DNA of 26,000 nucleotides from JBDHZK01 sp039811865 (GCA_039811865.1 JBDHZK010000023.1:1-26000); one strand, 5' to 3'; positions 15,242-23,006 are shown, numbered from the stretch's first letter. The notes: a model not told the origin generated them from the letters alone. Program-made: numbers and translations.

Positions 15242-16005
15242 CAGATCACCGTGCCGAAGCTGGACGCCCACTGGCGAAGCGCGCCCATCAGGCCGTCCCA
15301 CCAGCCGGTGATCAGCAGCACCCCAACGATGACCAGGCAGGCGCCGCCGATCTTCTGCAGCACACCGTGATGCCGTTTGACCCAGCCGAGCGTCCCGGCC
15401 AGCCGCGTGAAGGCCAACCCCGCCAACACGAACGGCAAACCCAATCCCAGGGAATAGACCACTGCCAGCATCCCGCCCCGAACGGCCGAACCCTCCGTCA
15501 GCGCCAGCGTCAGCACCATCGACAGCGCCGGCCCGATGCAGGGCGTCCAGCCCAGGCCGAAGACCACACCCAACAAGGGGGCCGCCGCGACGCCGACGGC
15601 CGGGACCCGGCTCAGCCGCACCGTCCGCTGACCCACCGGGATGACTCCCGCGAACACCAATCCGAGCGCGACCGTGACGACCCCGAGGCCGATCGAAATC
15701 GGTCTGGCGTACTGCAGCAAGACCTGGCCGAGCGAACCGAGGACGACCCCGGTCAGCAAGAAGACGGCGGTGAAGCCGGCCACGAACAACGAACTCCCCG
15801 CAAGCATCCTGGCTCGGGCCCGACCCCGGACGTCCCCCTCGATCACCTGCGCGGCACCCAGCCCGGTGGCGTAGGAGAGGTAGCCGGGCAGCAGCGGCAC
15901 CACGCACGGCGAGAAGAACGAAGCCAGCCCAGCCAGGAACGCCACCGGCACGGCGGCGAGCATCGAGCCGCTGATCGCCTCCTGCACCCAGGCGCCGAGG
16001 TCCAT
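15241..16005 (-). CDS. ccdA: Thiol-disulfide transporter CcdA
   Basis: 254 residues with six predicted spans. The two redox Cys that carry electrons across the membrane lie in the two family motifs, FFSPCVVPLLPGYLSY (Cys34) and GWTPCIGPAL (Cys156). CcdA passes reductant from cytosolic thioredoxin to the ResA-like lipoprotein, so that apocytochrome CXXCH thiols are reduced before haem attachment. ATG 16005 overlaps the upstream stop (TGATG), and its own stop overlaps resB in the same way. Confidence 0.95.
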   Translation of the reverse strand: MDLGAWVQEAISGSMLAAVPVAFLAGLASFFSPCVVPLLPGYLSYATGLGAAQVIEGDVRGRARARMLAGSSLFVAGFTAVFLLTGVVLGSLGQVLLQYARPISIGLGVVTVALGLVFAGVIPVGQRTVRLSRVPAVGVAAAPLLGVVFGLGWTPCIGPALSMVLTLALTEGSAVRGGMLAVVYSLGLGLPFVLAGLAFTRLAGTLGWVKRHHGVLQKIGGACLVIVGVLLITGWWDGLMGALRQWASSFGTVI

Positions 16006-16571
16006 CAGCGACCAGCCGCCACGTCATCGATCAGGCCGCTCAAGGTCGCCGCGCTGGTCTCGCCCAGGATGCGGGCCGCGATCCGTCCCTGCGAGTCGAC
16101 GACGACCGTGCTGGGGATGCCACCCGGCGGGAGCGACGTCCCGAACTCGAGCAGGAGCGATCCGTTCGGGTCGTAGAAGGAGGGAAATCCGATGCCGAAC
16201 GCGCGCACGAAGGCCTTCGCGGGTGCGGCGTCCAGGTCGCGGGTGTTGATCCCGACGAACTGCGCCTTGCCGGCGCTCCGGTGAGCGGCCTCGACCAGCG
16301 CGGGCGCCTCGGCGCGGCACGGGGCGCACCAGGAGCCCCAAACGTTGTAAACGACGACCTTCCCGGCGAACCGCGAGGTGTCCAACGACTCGCCCGTCAG
16401 CGTCGGCCCCCGCAGCACCGGGGCCGTGGCTCGCTGCGCGATGGGCACTCGTGTGATCGTCCCGTCACCGCTGACGAACCCGCCGTCCGAGCCCGCCCTG
16501 GAGGCACATCCGGACAGCCCGATCACCGTCGCCGCCAATGCGGCGACGAGCCGGATCAGGTTGGCCCTCAC
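16005..16571 (-). CDS. resA: TlpA/ResA-like thioredoxin-fold lipoprotein
   Basis: 188 residues. The signal peptide ends in a lipobox L-S-G-C with lipidated Cys22. A thioredoxin-like fold follows with active site W-C-A-P-C (Cys82, Cys85) and the cis-Pro region GGIPSTVVVD. It most likely reduces apocytochrome c outside the membrane with electrons from CcdA. It starts with GTG overlapping the upstream stop by four bases (GTGA). The gene name follows the role; TlpA-like would be an equally fair label. Confidence 0.9.
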   Translation of the reverse strand: MRANLIRLVAALAATVIGLSGCASRAGSDGGFVSGDGTITRVPIAQRATAPVLRGPTLTGESLDTSRFAGKVVVYNVWGSWCAPCRAEAPALVEAAHRSAGKAQFVGINTRDLDAAPAKAFVRAFGIGFPSFYDPNGSLLLEFGTSLPPGGIPSTVVVDSQGRIAARILGETSAATLSGLIDDVAAGR

Positions 16572-17218
16572 TTCCCGACAGCGAACTTCCGTCGGCTCTT
16601 GGCCGGCAGTAGGTCACGCGCGGGCTCGTCGTAGGAGACCGAGACGACGCGACCGGCGATCAGGGAGAACGTGGTGACGCTCGCCAGGTTGCACTCGCGC
16701 TGGCGCGGGTCATGGATCAGCGAACGTCCCTCCGCGTCGCAGCGGGCGATCCAGATCGGGAGTTGATGCGAGACGATGACCGTGCGGGCCCCGGGCGCCT
16801 GGGCGGCCGCGTCCGCGATCGCCGTCCGCATCCGACGGGCGACCGAGACGTACGCCTCGCCCCACGAGGGACGCAGGGGGTTGACGAAGTAGCGCCAGTT
16901 GGCCGGTTTGAACAGCGCCGAGTTGTCCTTTCCGAACACCTGACCCTCCAACTCGTTGCCGGCCTCCAGCACCCGAGTGTCGAAGGTCACGTTCAACTCG
17001 GGATGACGTTCGGCGATGGGTGCCATCGTCTCCCTGGCCCGCTGCAACGGCGAACAGCGCAGGGCAGCCAGTTCGGCGTCGGCGAAGTACTCCCCCAGCC
17101 GCCGAGCCATTCGCTCGCCCAGGTCCGAAAGCCCGTACCCCGGGAGCCGGCCATAGAGGACGCCGTCGGGGTTGAACACCTCCCCGTGGCGGACCAGGTG
17201 AACGGTGGTCGGTTCCAT
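16568..17218 (-). CDS. Phosphoglycerate-mutase-like histidine phosphatase
   Basis: 216 residues. The catalytic RHG motif is at 10-12 (VHLVRHGEV) and the second His is in IVSHQLPIW. A Glu in EAGNELEGQVFG fits the proton-donor position. It belongs to the broad histidine phosphatase superfamily, substrate unknown, and is unlikely to be the glycolytic mutase. Its place as first gene of the ccs operon matches Rv0525, but no mechanism ties it to cytochrome c. The frame is open further upstream; ATG 17218 was chosen because AAAGGAG lies six bases before it and the family N-terminus begins there. Confidence 0.88.
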   Translation of the reverse strand: MEPTTVHLVRHGEVFNPDGVLYGRLPGYGLSDLGERMARRLGEYFADAELAALRCSPLQRARETMAPIAERHPELNVTFDTRVLEAGNELEGQVFGKDNSALFKPANWRYFVNPLRPSWGEAYVSVARRMRTAIADAAAQAPGARTVIVSHQLPIWIARCDAEGRSLIHDPRQRECNLASVTTFSLIAGRVVSVSYDEPARDLLPAKSRRKFAVGK

Positions 17219-17744
17219 GTGCACTCCTTTGGGACGCTCCCCGGCTCGCGTGGCGCCAACCTTACTTGTGCAGCGCCGATCCGCGATGCCCAGCCGAGCC
17301 TGCCCCGTCCTTCCGCCCCCACGCGCCCGAATCCCCCCGCCCCCTGAGCAAACACCCCCCGAGCCCTCGAAGCTCCCGAACCGCTGACCCCGACCCCTAA
17401 CCCGCAGGGTCCGGACCGCCCCGTCCACCCCGAATCCCGTCCGTGGGGGCCCCGGGGGCGAGGCGGACACGATCGGGCACCGCCAATCGGATTCCGTGTA
17501 CCACCTGTGTTGCGGATGGCAAACGTAACGAGAACATCACGAACTTGGCCCGAAGAAATCCGGCGCCACGACCCATCAATCCCTCATCCTTTGCTGCACC
17601 TCGATGGTTGATGTGCCAGATTCATCCTTGTCGGACAAGCGGTCGTCCGATCGGGTCGGCAACGATCTGAGCGGCCCGGCCATGCGAGGGCGGGTCGGTC
17701 AGGGGCTGCTGCTGCCCGAGTCCCACAAGTGAAAGAAGACTTGC
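17219..17744. other. Long gene-free region between the ccs operon and the PTS gene
   Basis: 526 bases with no convincing gene. The part from about 17300 to 17470 is strongly C-rich on the plus strand. Short palindromes occur upstream of the PTS gene: CTTGTC-G-GACAAG (17627-17639) and CCGATCGG (17647-17654), possible operator sites for a sugar regulator. I found no clear -35/-10 pair for the PTS gene and no BglG-type antiterminator hairpin that I could defend. Confidence 0.5.
17259..17264 (-). promoter_or_regulatory. Possible -10 element for the ccs operon
   Basis: TAAGGT on the minus strand fits TANNNT and would give a leader of about 35 bases with AAAGGAG before ATG 17218. No clear -35 is seen. 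Confidence 0.3.
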
Positions 17745-19865
17745 ATGGCTAACTCGCCGGCAGCAGACATCGTCAAGAGTCTGGGTGGCGCCGACAACAT
17801 CGATTCAATGACGCATTGCGCGACCAGATTGCGGTTCCAGCTGGTCGACGGGTCCAAGGTGAACAATGACGAGGTCGAGGCGATCGACGGCGTCATGGGT
17901 GCCGTTCCCCAGGCGGGCGACCGGTACCAGGTCATCATCGGAGGCGGCGTGCAGACCGTCTTCAACGAAATCCAAAAGCTCCCCGAGATGAGCAAGGGCG
18001 GCGGCGGTGGCGGCAGCAGCGATGCCGACGTCAAGGCGGCGGCCCGCTCACAGGGCCCGCGCGGCAAGTTCGCCTGGCTCGACAACTTCTTCGAGTACCT
18101 CTCCGACTCGTTCCGCCCGATCCTCGGCGTGCTCCTGGGTGCGTCGCTGATCATCGCGTTCGCGGCCGTCCTCGACGCCCTCAAGATCGTCGACTTCCGC
18201 GCCGCGGAAAAGGACGCCTCTTGGGTCTTCGTCGACGCCATGTGGCGCGGCGTGTTCTACTTCATCCCGATCATGGTCGCGTACAACGCCGCCAAGAAGC
18301 TCGACATCGACCCCTGGGTCGGCGGAGCGGTGATGGGTGCCGTGATGACGCCCAACTTCCTGATGCTGTCTTCGGCGGAGTACCTGCAGAAGAACGGCCA
18401 GGTGGTCTGCACCAAGAGCGACCTGGGCACCCAGTGCGTCGCAAGGGTGTTCGGCCTGCCGATGCAGCTACCGGATTACGGCGGCCAGGTGTTCGTGCCG
18501 CTGATCATGGTCGCGGTGCTCGGCCTCGTCTACCACTTCCTGAAGCGGCTGATCCCCGAGAACGTCCAGTTGGTCTTCGTGCCGTTCCTCTCCATGGCGA
18601 TCATGATTCCGCTGACCGCGTTCCTGATCGGCCCGCTCGGCGTGTGGCTGGGCCTGGGTATCGGCAACGGGCTGGGCTGGCTCAACAGCGTCGCACCGTG
18701 GCTGTTCGCGATCCTGATTCCGCTGCTGTACCCGTTCCTGGTGCCGCTGGGCCTGCACTGGCCGCTGAACGCCATCATGTTGGCCAACATCAACAACAAC
18801 GGCTACGACTTCATCCAGGGCCCCATGGGCGCATGGAACTTCGCTTGCTTCGGCGCCACCGCCGGCGTGCTCTTCTTGTCGATCCGCGACAAGGACGTCC
18901 AGATGCGCCAGACGGCCACCGGTGCCTTGGCCGCCGGTCTGCTGGGAGGCATTTCCGAGCCTTCCCTGTACGGCATCCACCTGCGCTTCAAGCGGATCTA
19001 CCCGCGCATGCTGATCGGCTGCGGCGTCGGCGGACTCGTCATCGGCATCGGCAGCTTCATCTTCCCTGGAACCCAGTGGAACCATAACGGGACGATGTCG
19101 GCGGCCATCCCGGGCGTCACCACGAACGCGTTCGCGTTCACCTCGCTGCTGACGATCCCGGTGTTCAAGCCGATCGTGCTCTACGTGATCGCGATCCTCG
19201 CCGCGTTCGTCACCGCGATGATGATGGTGATCATCTCCGACTACCGCACGCCGGAGCAGAAGGCCGAGGCGGCCGCCAAGAACGCGACGGCCGAGCCGGT
19301 CGCCAGCGAGGCCCCCAAGGCTGCGGTCGCGGCTGCGGCTGCGGCGCCGAAGGCCCCGAAGCCGGCGATGGTTCCGGGGACGGTCACCGAGATTCCCGCT
19401 CCTTTGGCCGGTCGCTGCATGCCGCTGGCCGAGGTTCCGGACGCTGCGTTCGCCAAGGGCGCGGTCGGCCCGGGCGTGGGCATCGACCCGTCGGAGAACA
19501 AGGTCTACGCCCCCACCGACTGCAAGGTCATGGTGGCGCACAAGACCGGCCACGCCTTCGGCCTGCAGCTCGACAGTGGCGTGGAGATCCTGATCCACAT
19601 CGGCATCGACACGGTCAACCTCGACGGCAAGGGCTTCGATGTGAAGGTCAAGACCGGTGATCAGCTCAAGGCTGGGGACGAACTGGTCACCTTCGATCGC
19701 GGCGTGATCGAGGCGGCCGGGTACTCCCTGGTCACCCCGGTCCTCGTGATGAACCACAAGAGGTTCGGATCGGTCGAGGGCGAGGGATACGGCGACGTGT
19801 CTGTCGGGACGCCGGTCGTCAAGGTCACCGCCAAGACTCCCGTCACGGAGCCCGCGAAGGCCTGA
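17745..19865 (+). CDS. PTS permease EIIBCA, beta-glucoside/sucrose/trehalose (Bgl) type
   Basis: 706 residues in the order IIB-IIC-IIA. The IIB phosphocysteine is Cys25 (SMTHCATRLRF). The polytopic IIC domain (about 110-500) contains the GISEPSLYGI segment, and an Ala/Pro-rich linker (about 520-550) leads to a glucose-type IIA domain. IIA keeps both active His, H603 (TGHAFGL) and phospho-acceptor H618 (LIHIGIDTV), 15 residues apart as in EIIA-Glc. It imports and phosphorylates a sugar using PEP-derived phosphate from HPr. Domain order and IIB motif place it in the Bgl family; the sugar cannot be read from sequence. No hydrolase or regulator gene is adjacent. The ribosome site is weak (GAAAGAAGA). 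Confidence 0.92.
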   Translation: MANSPAADIVKSLGGADNIDSMTHCATRLRFQLVDGSKVNNDEVEAIDGVMGAVPQAGDRYQVIIGGGVQTVFNEIQKLPEMSKGGGGGGSSDADVKAAARSQGPRGKFAWLDNFFEYLSDSFRPILGVLLGASLIIAFAAVLDALKIVDFRAAEKDASWVFVDAMWRGVFYFIPIMVAYNAAKKLDIDPWVGGAVMGAVMTPNFLMLSSAEYLQKNGQVVCTKSDLGTQCVARVFGLPMQLPDYGGQVFVPLIMVAVLGLVYHFLKRLIPENVQLVFVPFLSMAIMIPLTAFLIGPLGVWLGLGIGNGLGWLNSVAPWLFAILIPLLYPFLVPLGLHWPLNAIMLANINNNGYDFIQGPMGAWNFACFGATAGVLFLSIRDKDVQMRQTATGALAAGLLGGISEPSLYGIHLRFKRIYPRMLIGCGVGGLVIGIGSFIFPGTQWNHNGTMSAAIPGVTTNAFAFTSLLTIPVFKPIVLYVIAILAAFVTAMMMVIISDYRTPEQKAEAAAKNATAEPVASEAPKAAVAAAAAAPKAPKPAMVPGTVTEIPAPLAGRCMPLAEVPDAAFAKGAVGPGVGIDPSENKVYAPTDCKVMVAHKTGHAFGLQLDSGVEILIHIGIDTVNLDGKGFDVKVKTGDQLKAGDELVTFDRGVIEAAGYSLVTPVLVMNHKRFGSVEGEGYGDVSVGTPVVKVTAKTPVTEPAKA

Positions 19866-19874
19866 TCAACGCAT

Positions 19875-19918
19875 CAAACAGCAGGGGTGTGGGCTTCGGC
19901 CCGCACCCCTGCTGTTTG
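19875..19918 (+). terminator. Strong terminator after the PTS gene
   Basis: A 20-base-pair stem with a single G-U pair (arms 19875-19894 and 19899-19918) closes the stable tetraloop TTCG ten bases after the stop. The right arm ends in GCTGTTTG, giving a short T-tract. The arm sequences also begin CAAACAG, so it could work in both directions. Confidence 0.9.
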
Positions 19919-20042
19919 CGCCGGGCTCTGGCGAGCATTGGCTGCCCTGAGCATGACCCAGGAGAAGCCCGGCCACTGGTTTGCGTGAAAACGTGCGGCG
20001 GTCGGTGCCACAGGGCGCTCCGTCAAGGCGGGGCGAGCCGCT

Positions 20043-20061
20043 TGCGGCGCCACGCGCCGCA
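20043..20061 (-). terminator. Possible terminator downstream of hemD
   Basis: TGCGGCG (20043-20049) pairs with CGCCGCA (20055-20061) around a five-base loop, about 95 bases past the hemD stop. There is no T-run. The rest of 19919-20155 shows nothing recognisable. Confidence 0.35.
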
Positions 20062-20155
20062 CATTCTCACAACTGCGCCCTCGCGGCAGACGAGCCTTTG
20101 GGCGCGGCAGACCGCGCGATCGGTTGGCGCTCCGATGGGCCCGAGGGTTGTTCGC

Positions 20156-21802
20156 CTATCCGCGGGGACGGCGGGGACGTCCCCGCCCACCCACCTGCGA
20201 CGGGCGCAGGACGGGTCGCCCCGACTGTTCCAGCCGCTCTCGGCGGTGCGCTGCGAACTGCGCCAACGAATCCGCGAGCAGGCCCAGATCGGGCCGCGCC
20301 GCCACGACGTCCACCCGGAGCCCGAACTCCTCGCAGGTCCGCGCCGTCTGTGGCCCGACGGCTGCCACGATCGAGCGCCGATGCGGTTTGCCGGCGATGC
20401 CGATCAGGTTGCGCACCGCCGAGGACGACGAGAACACGACCGCATCGAACATTCCCGACTTGATCGCCTCCCGCGTCGCAGCGGGCGGCGGGGCCGCACG
20501 CATCGTTCGGTAGGCGGTGACCGTCTCCACCTGCCAGCCGAGCTCGCCAAGAGCCGCGGCCAGGGTCTCGGTCGCGATGTCCGCACGCGGCAGCAGCACG
20601 CCACTGATCGGGTGGACTCGCGCGTCGAAAACCGGAAAGCATTCCGCCAAGGCGGCGCTGGTCTGCTCCTGCTCGGGCTCCAGATCGGGGATGATCCCCC
20701 AAGCGCGCAGGGACGCGATGGTGCCCTCGCCGATGGCCGCGACCCGAATGCCCGAGAAATGCCGGACGTCCAGTTGCAGGCGATCGAAAGTCTCGCGGAT
20801 CGCCCGGACGGAGTTGGTCGAAGTGAACACGACCCACTGGTAATCGCCGCCGATCACGCCGCTGACCGCGCGGGCCATCTGCTTGGGATGCCGCGGCGGC
20901 TCGACGTGCAACGTGGGGACGACCTCGCACTGGGCGCCGTGCCGCTCCAGCCGGTCGGCCAGGTCCTGGACGGAAGTGGCGCTCTTCGGCACGAGCACGT
21001 GCCATCCGTAGAGCGGACGGTTCTCCCACCAATTCAGGTCCGCGTCGGGTTCCACATCGATCATGACGTGCACGGGCAGGTCCGGCGCGCTGCCACAATC
21101 CCAGCCGCCACCGGCCAGGTGGGCGAGGGTGACGGCGGTGGTGCGCTGGGTGCCCTGACCACAGTGGTCCAGCACCAGCACCAACGCCCCCGGCAGCCGT
21201 CCGTCCCTGATCAGCTGGGCGCTGAGCTCGGTTAGCAGTTCGACTCTGGTGGCGACCACCAACGGCCCGGACGCGGCCCACGTGGCGTGGCGCAGCGTCT
21301 CGATCGAGGGAACGTTGACGAACTGGATGCCGTCGCCCCTGTCCAGCCGGACGCCGGCGAACTCCGCTGCCGATGTGAGGCTGGAGACCCCCGGTATGAC
21401 CTCGATACCGAGCCCGTGCCGGACACACTCGGCGGCCTCACCAGCCACTGACGCATCCAGGAAGGGGTCGCCGTAAACCAGGCGGACAACCTTGCCTCCC
21501 CCGGCGGCCGCCTGGGCGACCCGGGCGGCGCGGAACTGCTCTCCGACATTGACGCCGTCGACCTCTGCCAGCACACTGACCGGGACGTCCGGGCTCACCT
21601 GCAGCTCGGGTTGAGCGAGCATGTCTCGCAGGGTCTCGTGGTCAAGGATCAGGACGTCGGCCTGGCGGATGGCCGCCACCGCGGCGATGGTCAAAAGGCG
21701 GTGATCGCCCGGACCTGCGCCAACGAACTGCACCTGGCCCGCGGCAAGTGCAACAGCTTGATCTTCGGAGCTAACTGCGGCCGAGGCCGACCCGGTCGAC
21801 AA
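20156..21802 (-). CDS. hemD: Fused SAM methyltransferase-like / uroporphyrinogen-III synthase
   Basis: 548 residues from TTG 21802. The N-terminal domain (about 23-270) resembles uroporphyrinogen-III C-methyltransferase: it has VGAGPGDHRLL (27-37) and LVYGDPF, altered from the usual KGGDPF. The C-terminal domain is HemD, which closes and inverts hydroxymethylbilane to uroporphyrinogen III. It contains NWWENRPLYGWHVLVP, VVFTSTNSVRA, LLPRADIATETLA and VVFSSSSAVRNL. The same fusion is Rv0511 of M. tuberculosis. TTG 21802 is chosen because GGGAAGG lies five bases upstream and the homologous part starts soon after. GTG 21949 would add about 49 residues without family likeness. hemA and hemC are not adjacent, unlike in most relatives. 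Confidence 0.87.
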   Translation of the reverse strand: MSTGSASAAVSSEDQAVALAAGQVQFVGAGPGDHRLLTIAAVAAIRQADVLILDHETLRDMLAQPELQVSPDVPVSVLAEVDGVNVGEQFRAARVAQAAAGGGKVVRLVYGDPFLDASVAGEAAECVRHGLGIEVIPGVSSLTSAAEFAGVRLDRGDGIQFVNVPSIETLRHATWAASGPLVVATRVELLTELSAQLIRDGRLPGALVLVLDHCGQGTQRTTAVTLAHLAGGGWDCGSAPDLPVHVMIDVEPDADLNWWENRPLYGWHVLVPKSATSVQDLADRLERHGAQCEVVPTLHVEPPRHPKQMARAVSGVIGGDYQWVVFTSTNSVRAIRETFDRLQLDVRHFSGIRVAAIGEGTIASLRAWGIIPDLEPEQEQTSAALAECFPVFDARVHPISGVLLPRADIATETLAAALGELGWQVETVTAYRTMRAAPPPAATREAIKSGMFDAVVFSSSSAVRNLIGIAGKPHRRSIVAAVGPQTARTCEEFGLRVDVVAARPDLGLLADSLAQFAAHRRERLEQSGRPVLRPSQVGGRGRPRRPRG

Positions 21803-21839
21803 CTTGACCTTCCCTCGTTCGGTGGTGTCGTCTGCCCTA

Positions 21840-21845
21840 ACACTA
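21840..21845 (-). promoter_or_regulatory. Possible -10 element for hemD
   Basis: TAGTGT on the minus strand fits TANNNT and would give a leader of about 31 bases carrying GGGAAGG before TTG 21802. An alternative is TTGACA (22016-22011) with GAAAAT 18 bases on, which would give a leader of about 180 bases. Confidence 0.35.
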
Positions 21846-22020
21846 CGTCTGGGCCTGCACGAGCGAGGAAACGTATCGCCCCCGGCTACGGCGGGTCCCG
21901 CCTGGTGATCGGACCGGCCCCCGAACCTCGTTTTGGCTTTGGGGACCACGCCGTCGGTGCGTCTTTGGACTGTTCGGCGTGACAGAATTTTCCCAAGATT
22001 CTCGTGAAAATGTCAATTTG

Positions 22021-22071
22021 TCGTTGCGACTGTTAACAGTCGGTCCCGAAGGCATCACAAACCCGCAACGA
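22021..22071. repeat. Nested inverted repeats between the glutaredoxin gene and hemD
   Basis: An outer 8-base inverted repeat, TCGTTGCG (22021-22028) and CGCAACGA (22064-22071), encloses and abuts a perfect 16-base palindrome CGACTGTTAACAGTCG (22027-22042). Between them GGTCCCGAAGGC can form a small CC-TTCG-GG type hairpin on the minus strand. It may be an operator, a terminator for the bS22-glutaredoxin operon or a structured leader. Confidence 0.6.
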
Positions 22072-22083
22072 TGAGTGCAATGC

Positions 22084-22347
22084 CTAGTCAGACAGCCCGA
22101 GCGCGGCTCGAAGTTGGGACGAATCGCAGAACCAACGCCCCAACAGACGGCCGGAGACGAACGTCACCGGCACATGGTCGGAGTACTGCTCGCGCAGGGA
22201 CGCATCCGAGTCCACGTCGACCAGTGCCCACGAGACACCGGCTGAATCGCAAACCGCCCGGACGGTTGCGGACGCGTCGGCGCACAGGTGGCATCCCGGC
22301 CTAACCAGGACGACCACCTCCGCGATCGACGAAAACACGCGGGTCAC
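22084..22347 (-). CDS. Glutaredoxin-like (DUF836) protein
   Basis: 87 residues with a thioredoxin-fold beginning VVVLVRPGCHLC and a redox pair Cys19-His-Leu-Cys22, followed by DVDSD and the cis-Pro segment HVPVTFV. It is a small cytosolic thiol-disulfide protein of the glutaredoxin-like/DUF836 group; the substrate is unknown. Rv0508 next to hemA in M. tuberculosis is the likely counterpart. The start GTG 22347 (or GTG 22338) lacks a clear ribosome site. It lies 27 bases after the bS22 stop on the same strand, so it is probably read from that transcript. Confidence 0.8.
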   Translation of the reverse strand: MTRVFSSIAEVVVLVRPGCHLCADASATVRAVCDSAGVSWALVDVDSDASLREQYSDHVPVTFVSGRLLGRWFCDSSQLRAALGLSD

Positions 22348-22374
22348 ACAGTCAGGCGTGGCCGCGGTGGGCGA

Positions 22375-22476
22375 CTACTTGCCGGCGCGACGGCGCTGGA
22401 TCCGCGTGCGCTTGAGCAGCTTGCGGTGCTTCTTCTTCGCCATCCGCTTGCGGCGCTTCTTGATGACCGAACCCAC
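22375..22476 (-). CDS. Small ribosomal subunit protein bS22 (AURKAIP1/COX24 motif)
   Basis: 33 residues, GTG 22476 to TAG 22375. It begins MGSVIKKRRKRMAKKKHRKL and ends in IQRRRAGK, so more than half is Lys or Arg. This is the small basic protein found in mycobacterial 30S subunits (bS22, Rv0500B), which shares the COX24/AURKAIP1 motif with mitochondrial ribosome proteins. AGAGG lies about five bases upstream of the GTG. It is divergent from the small excisionase-like regulator gene, as in M. tuberculosis, and upstream of the glutaredoxin-like gene. Confidence 0.9.
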   Translation of the reverse strand: MGSVIKKRRKRMAKKKHRKLLKRTRIQRRRAGK

Positions 22477-22766
22477 GTGGACCTCTCGACCTTCGGCTCG
22501 GGAGAGCCGACTCGCAAACCTGAATCAGATCGTCAACCCATATGGGGCCTGACGAGCGGCGGACGTCCCGCCACCAAGCTCGAAAGCTTACCGGTCCCCG
22601 CTCCGGACGGCTAACTCGACCGACGAACGACGCGGCACGTCGATCCGGGCGAGCCCGGCGTGTCGCCTTGACGGAAACCCGACATCGCTCCCCAATCACC
22701 ACACGAGTCGCTACTCTCACACCAGCACGCGGAGTGGCCCGCGGCGGCGCGCACGGGGGGCGAGGT
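22477..22766. other. Divergent promoter region between bS22 and the small regulator
   Basis: About 290 bases without a gene. On the plus strand TACTCT (22712-22717) fits a -10 for the regulator gene, but no -35 is clear. On the minus strand a TTGACG near 22530 could serve bS22. A short CCCATATGGG palindrome lies near 22540. Confidence 0.4.
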
Positions 22767-22967
22767 ATGGCCGACCAACCAACGGCAGAGTTCGGCAAGT
22801 TCTTGAAGGTCGCCGAGGTCGCCGCCTTGTTACGCGTCTCCAAGATGTCGGTCTACCGGCTGATCCACTCCGGGGAACTGACGGCGGTTCGCTTCGGACG
22901 CAGCTTCCGGGTTCCCGAGACCGCCGTCAACGAGTACCTGCGCGACAGCTACTTCGACGTCGGCTGA
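22767..22967 (+). CDS. Small excisionase/MerR-type DNA-binding regulator (Rv0500A-like)
   Basis: 66 residues, almost all one winged helix-turn-helix of the excisionase (HTH_17/BldC-like) type: FLKVAEVAALLRVSKMSVYRL, then HSGELTAVRFGRSFRVPETAV. The ending YFDVG matches what I recall of Rv0500A (YFDAG), which also lies between proC and bS22. Such proteins bind DNA without a sensor domain; the targets of this one are unknown. The frame is open upstream, but ATG 22767 has a GGGGGGCGAGG purine tract just before it. It converges on proC. Confidence 0.88.
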   Translation: MADQPTAEFGKFLKVAEVAALLRVSKMSVYRLIHSGELTAVRFGRSFRVPETAVNEYLRDSYFDVG

Positions 22968-22980
22968 GAAACGCCACGGG

Positions 22981-23006
22981 GTCCGGGCGGGGCGGCTGTC
23001 CCGGAC
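22981..23006. terminator. Possible bidirectional terminator between the regulator and proC
   Basis: GTCCGGG (22981-22987) pairs with CCCGGAC (23000-23006) around a 12-base loop in the 50-base gap between two convergent genes. No T-run is seen on either side. Confidence 0.45.

Noticed and set aside
15242..16027. N-terminal extension of the resB frame, making a 798-residue protein
   Set aside because: It is the out-of-frame shadow of ccdA on the same strand; the one-base ccdA/resB overlap fixes the start at 15241.
17443..17670. 75-residue open frame in the gene-free region before the PTS gene
   Set aside because: No ribosome site, no recognisable family, and composition unlike the real genes of the window.
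19889..21235. 448-residue plus-strand open frame across the PTS terminator and hemD
   Set aside because: It begins inside the terminator hairpin and is otherwise antisense to hemD; composition is that of a shadow.
22000..22020. Rex operator upstream of hemD
   Set aside because: TCGTGAAA fits one half-site, but the second half (TTCACAA) is not present at the right spacing.
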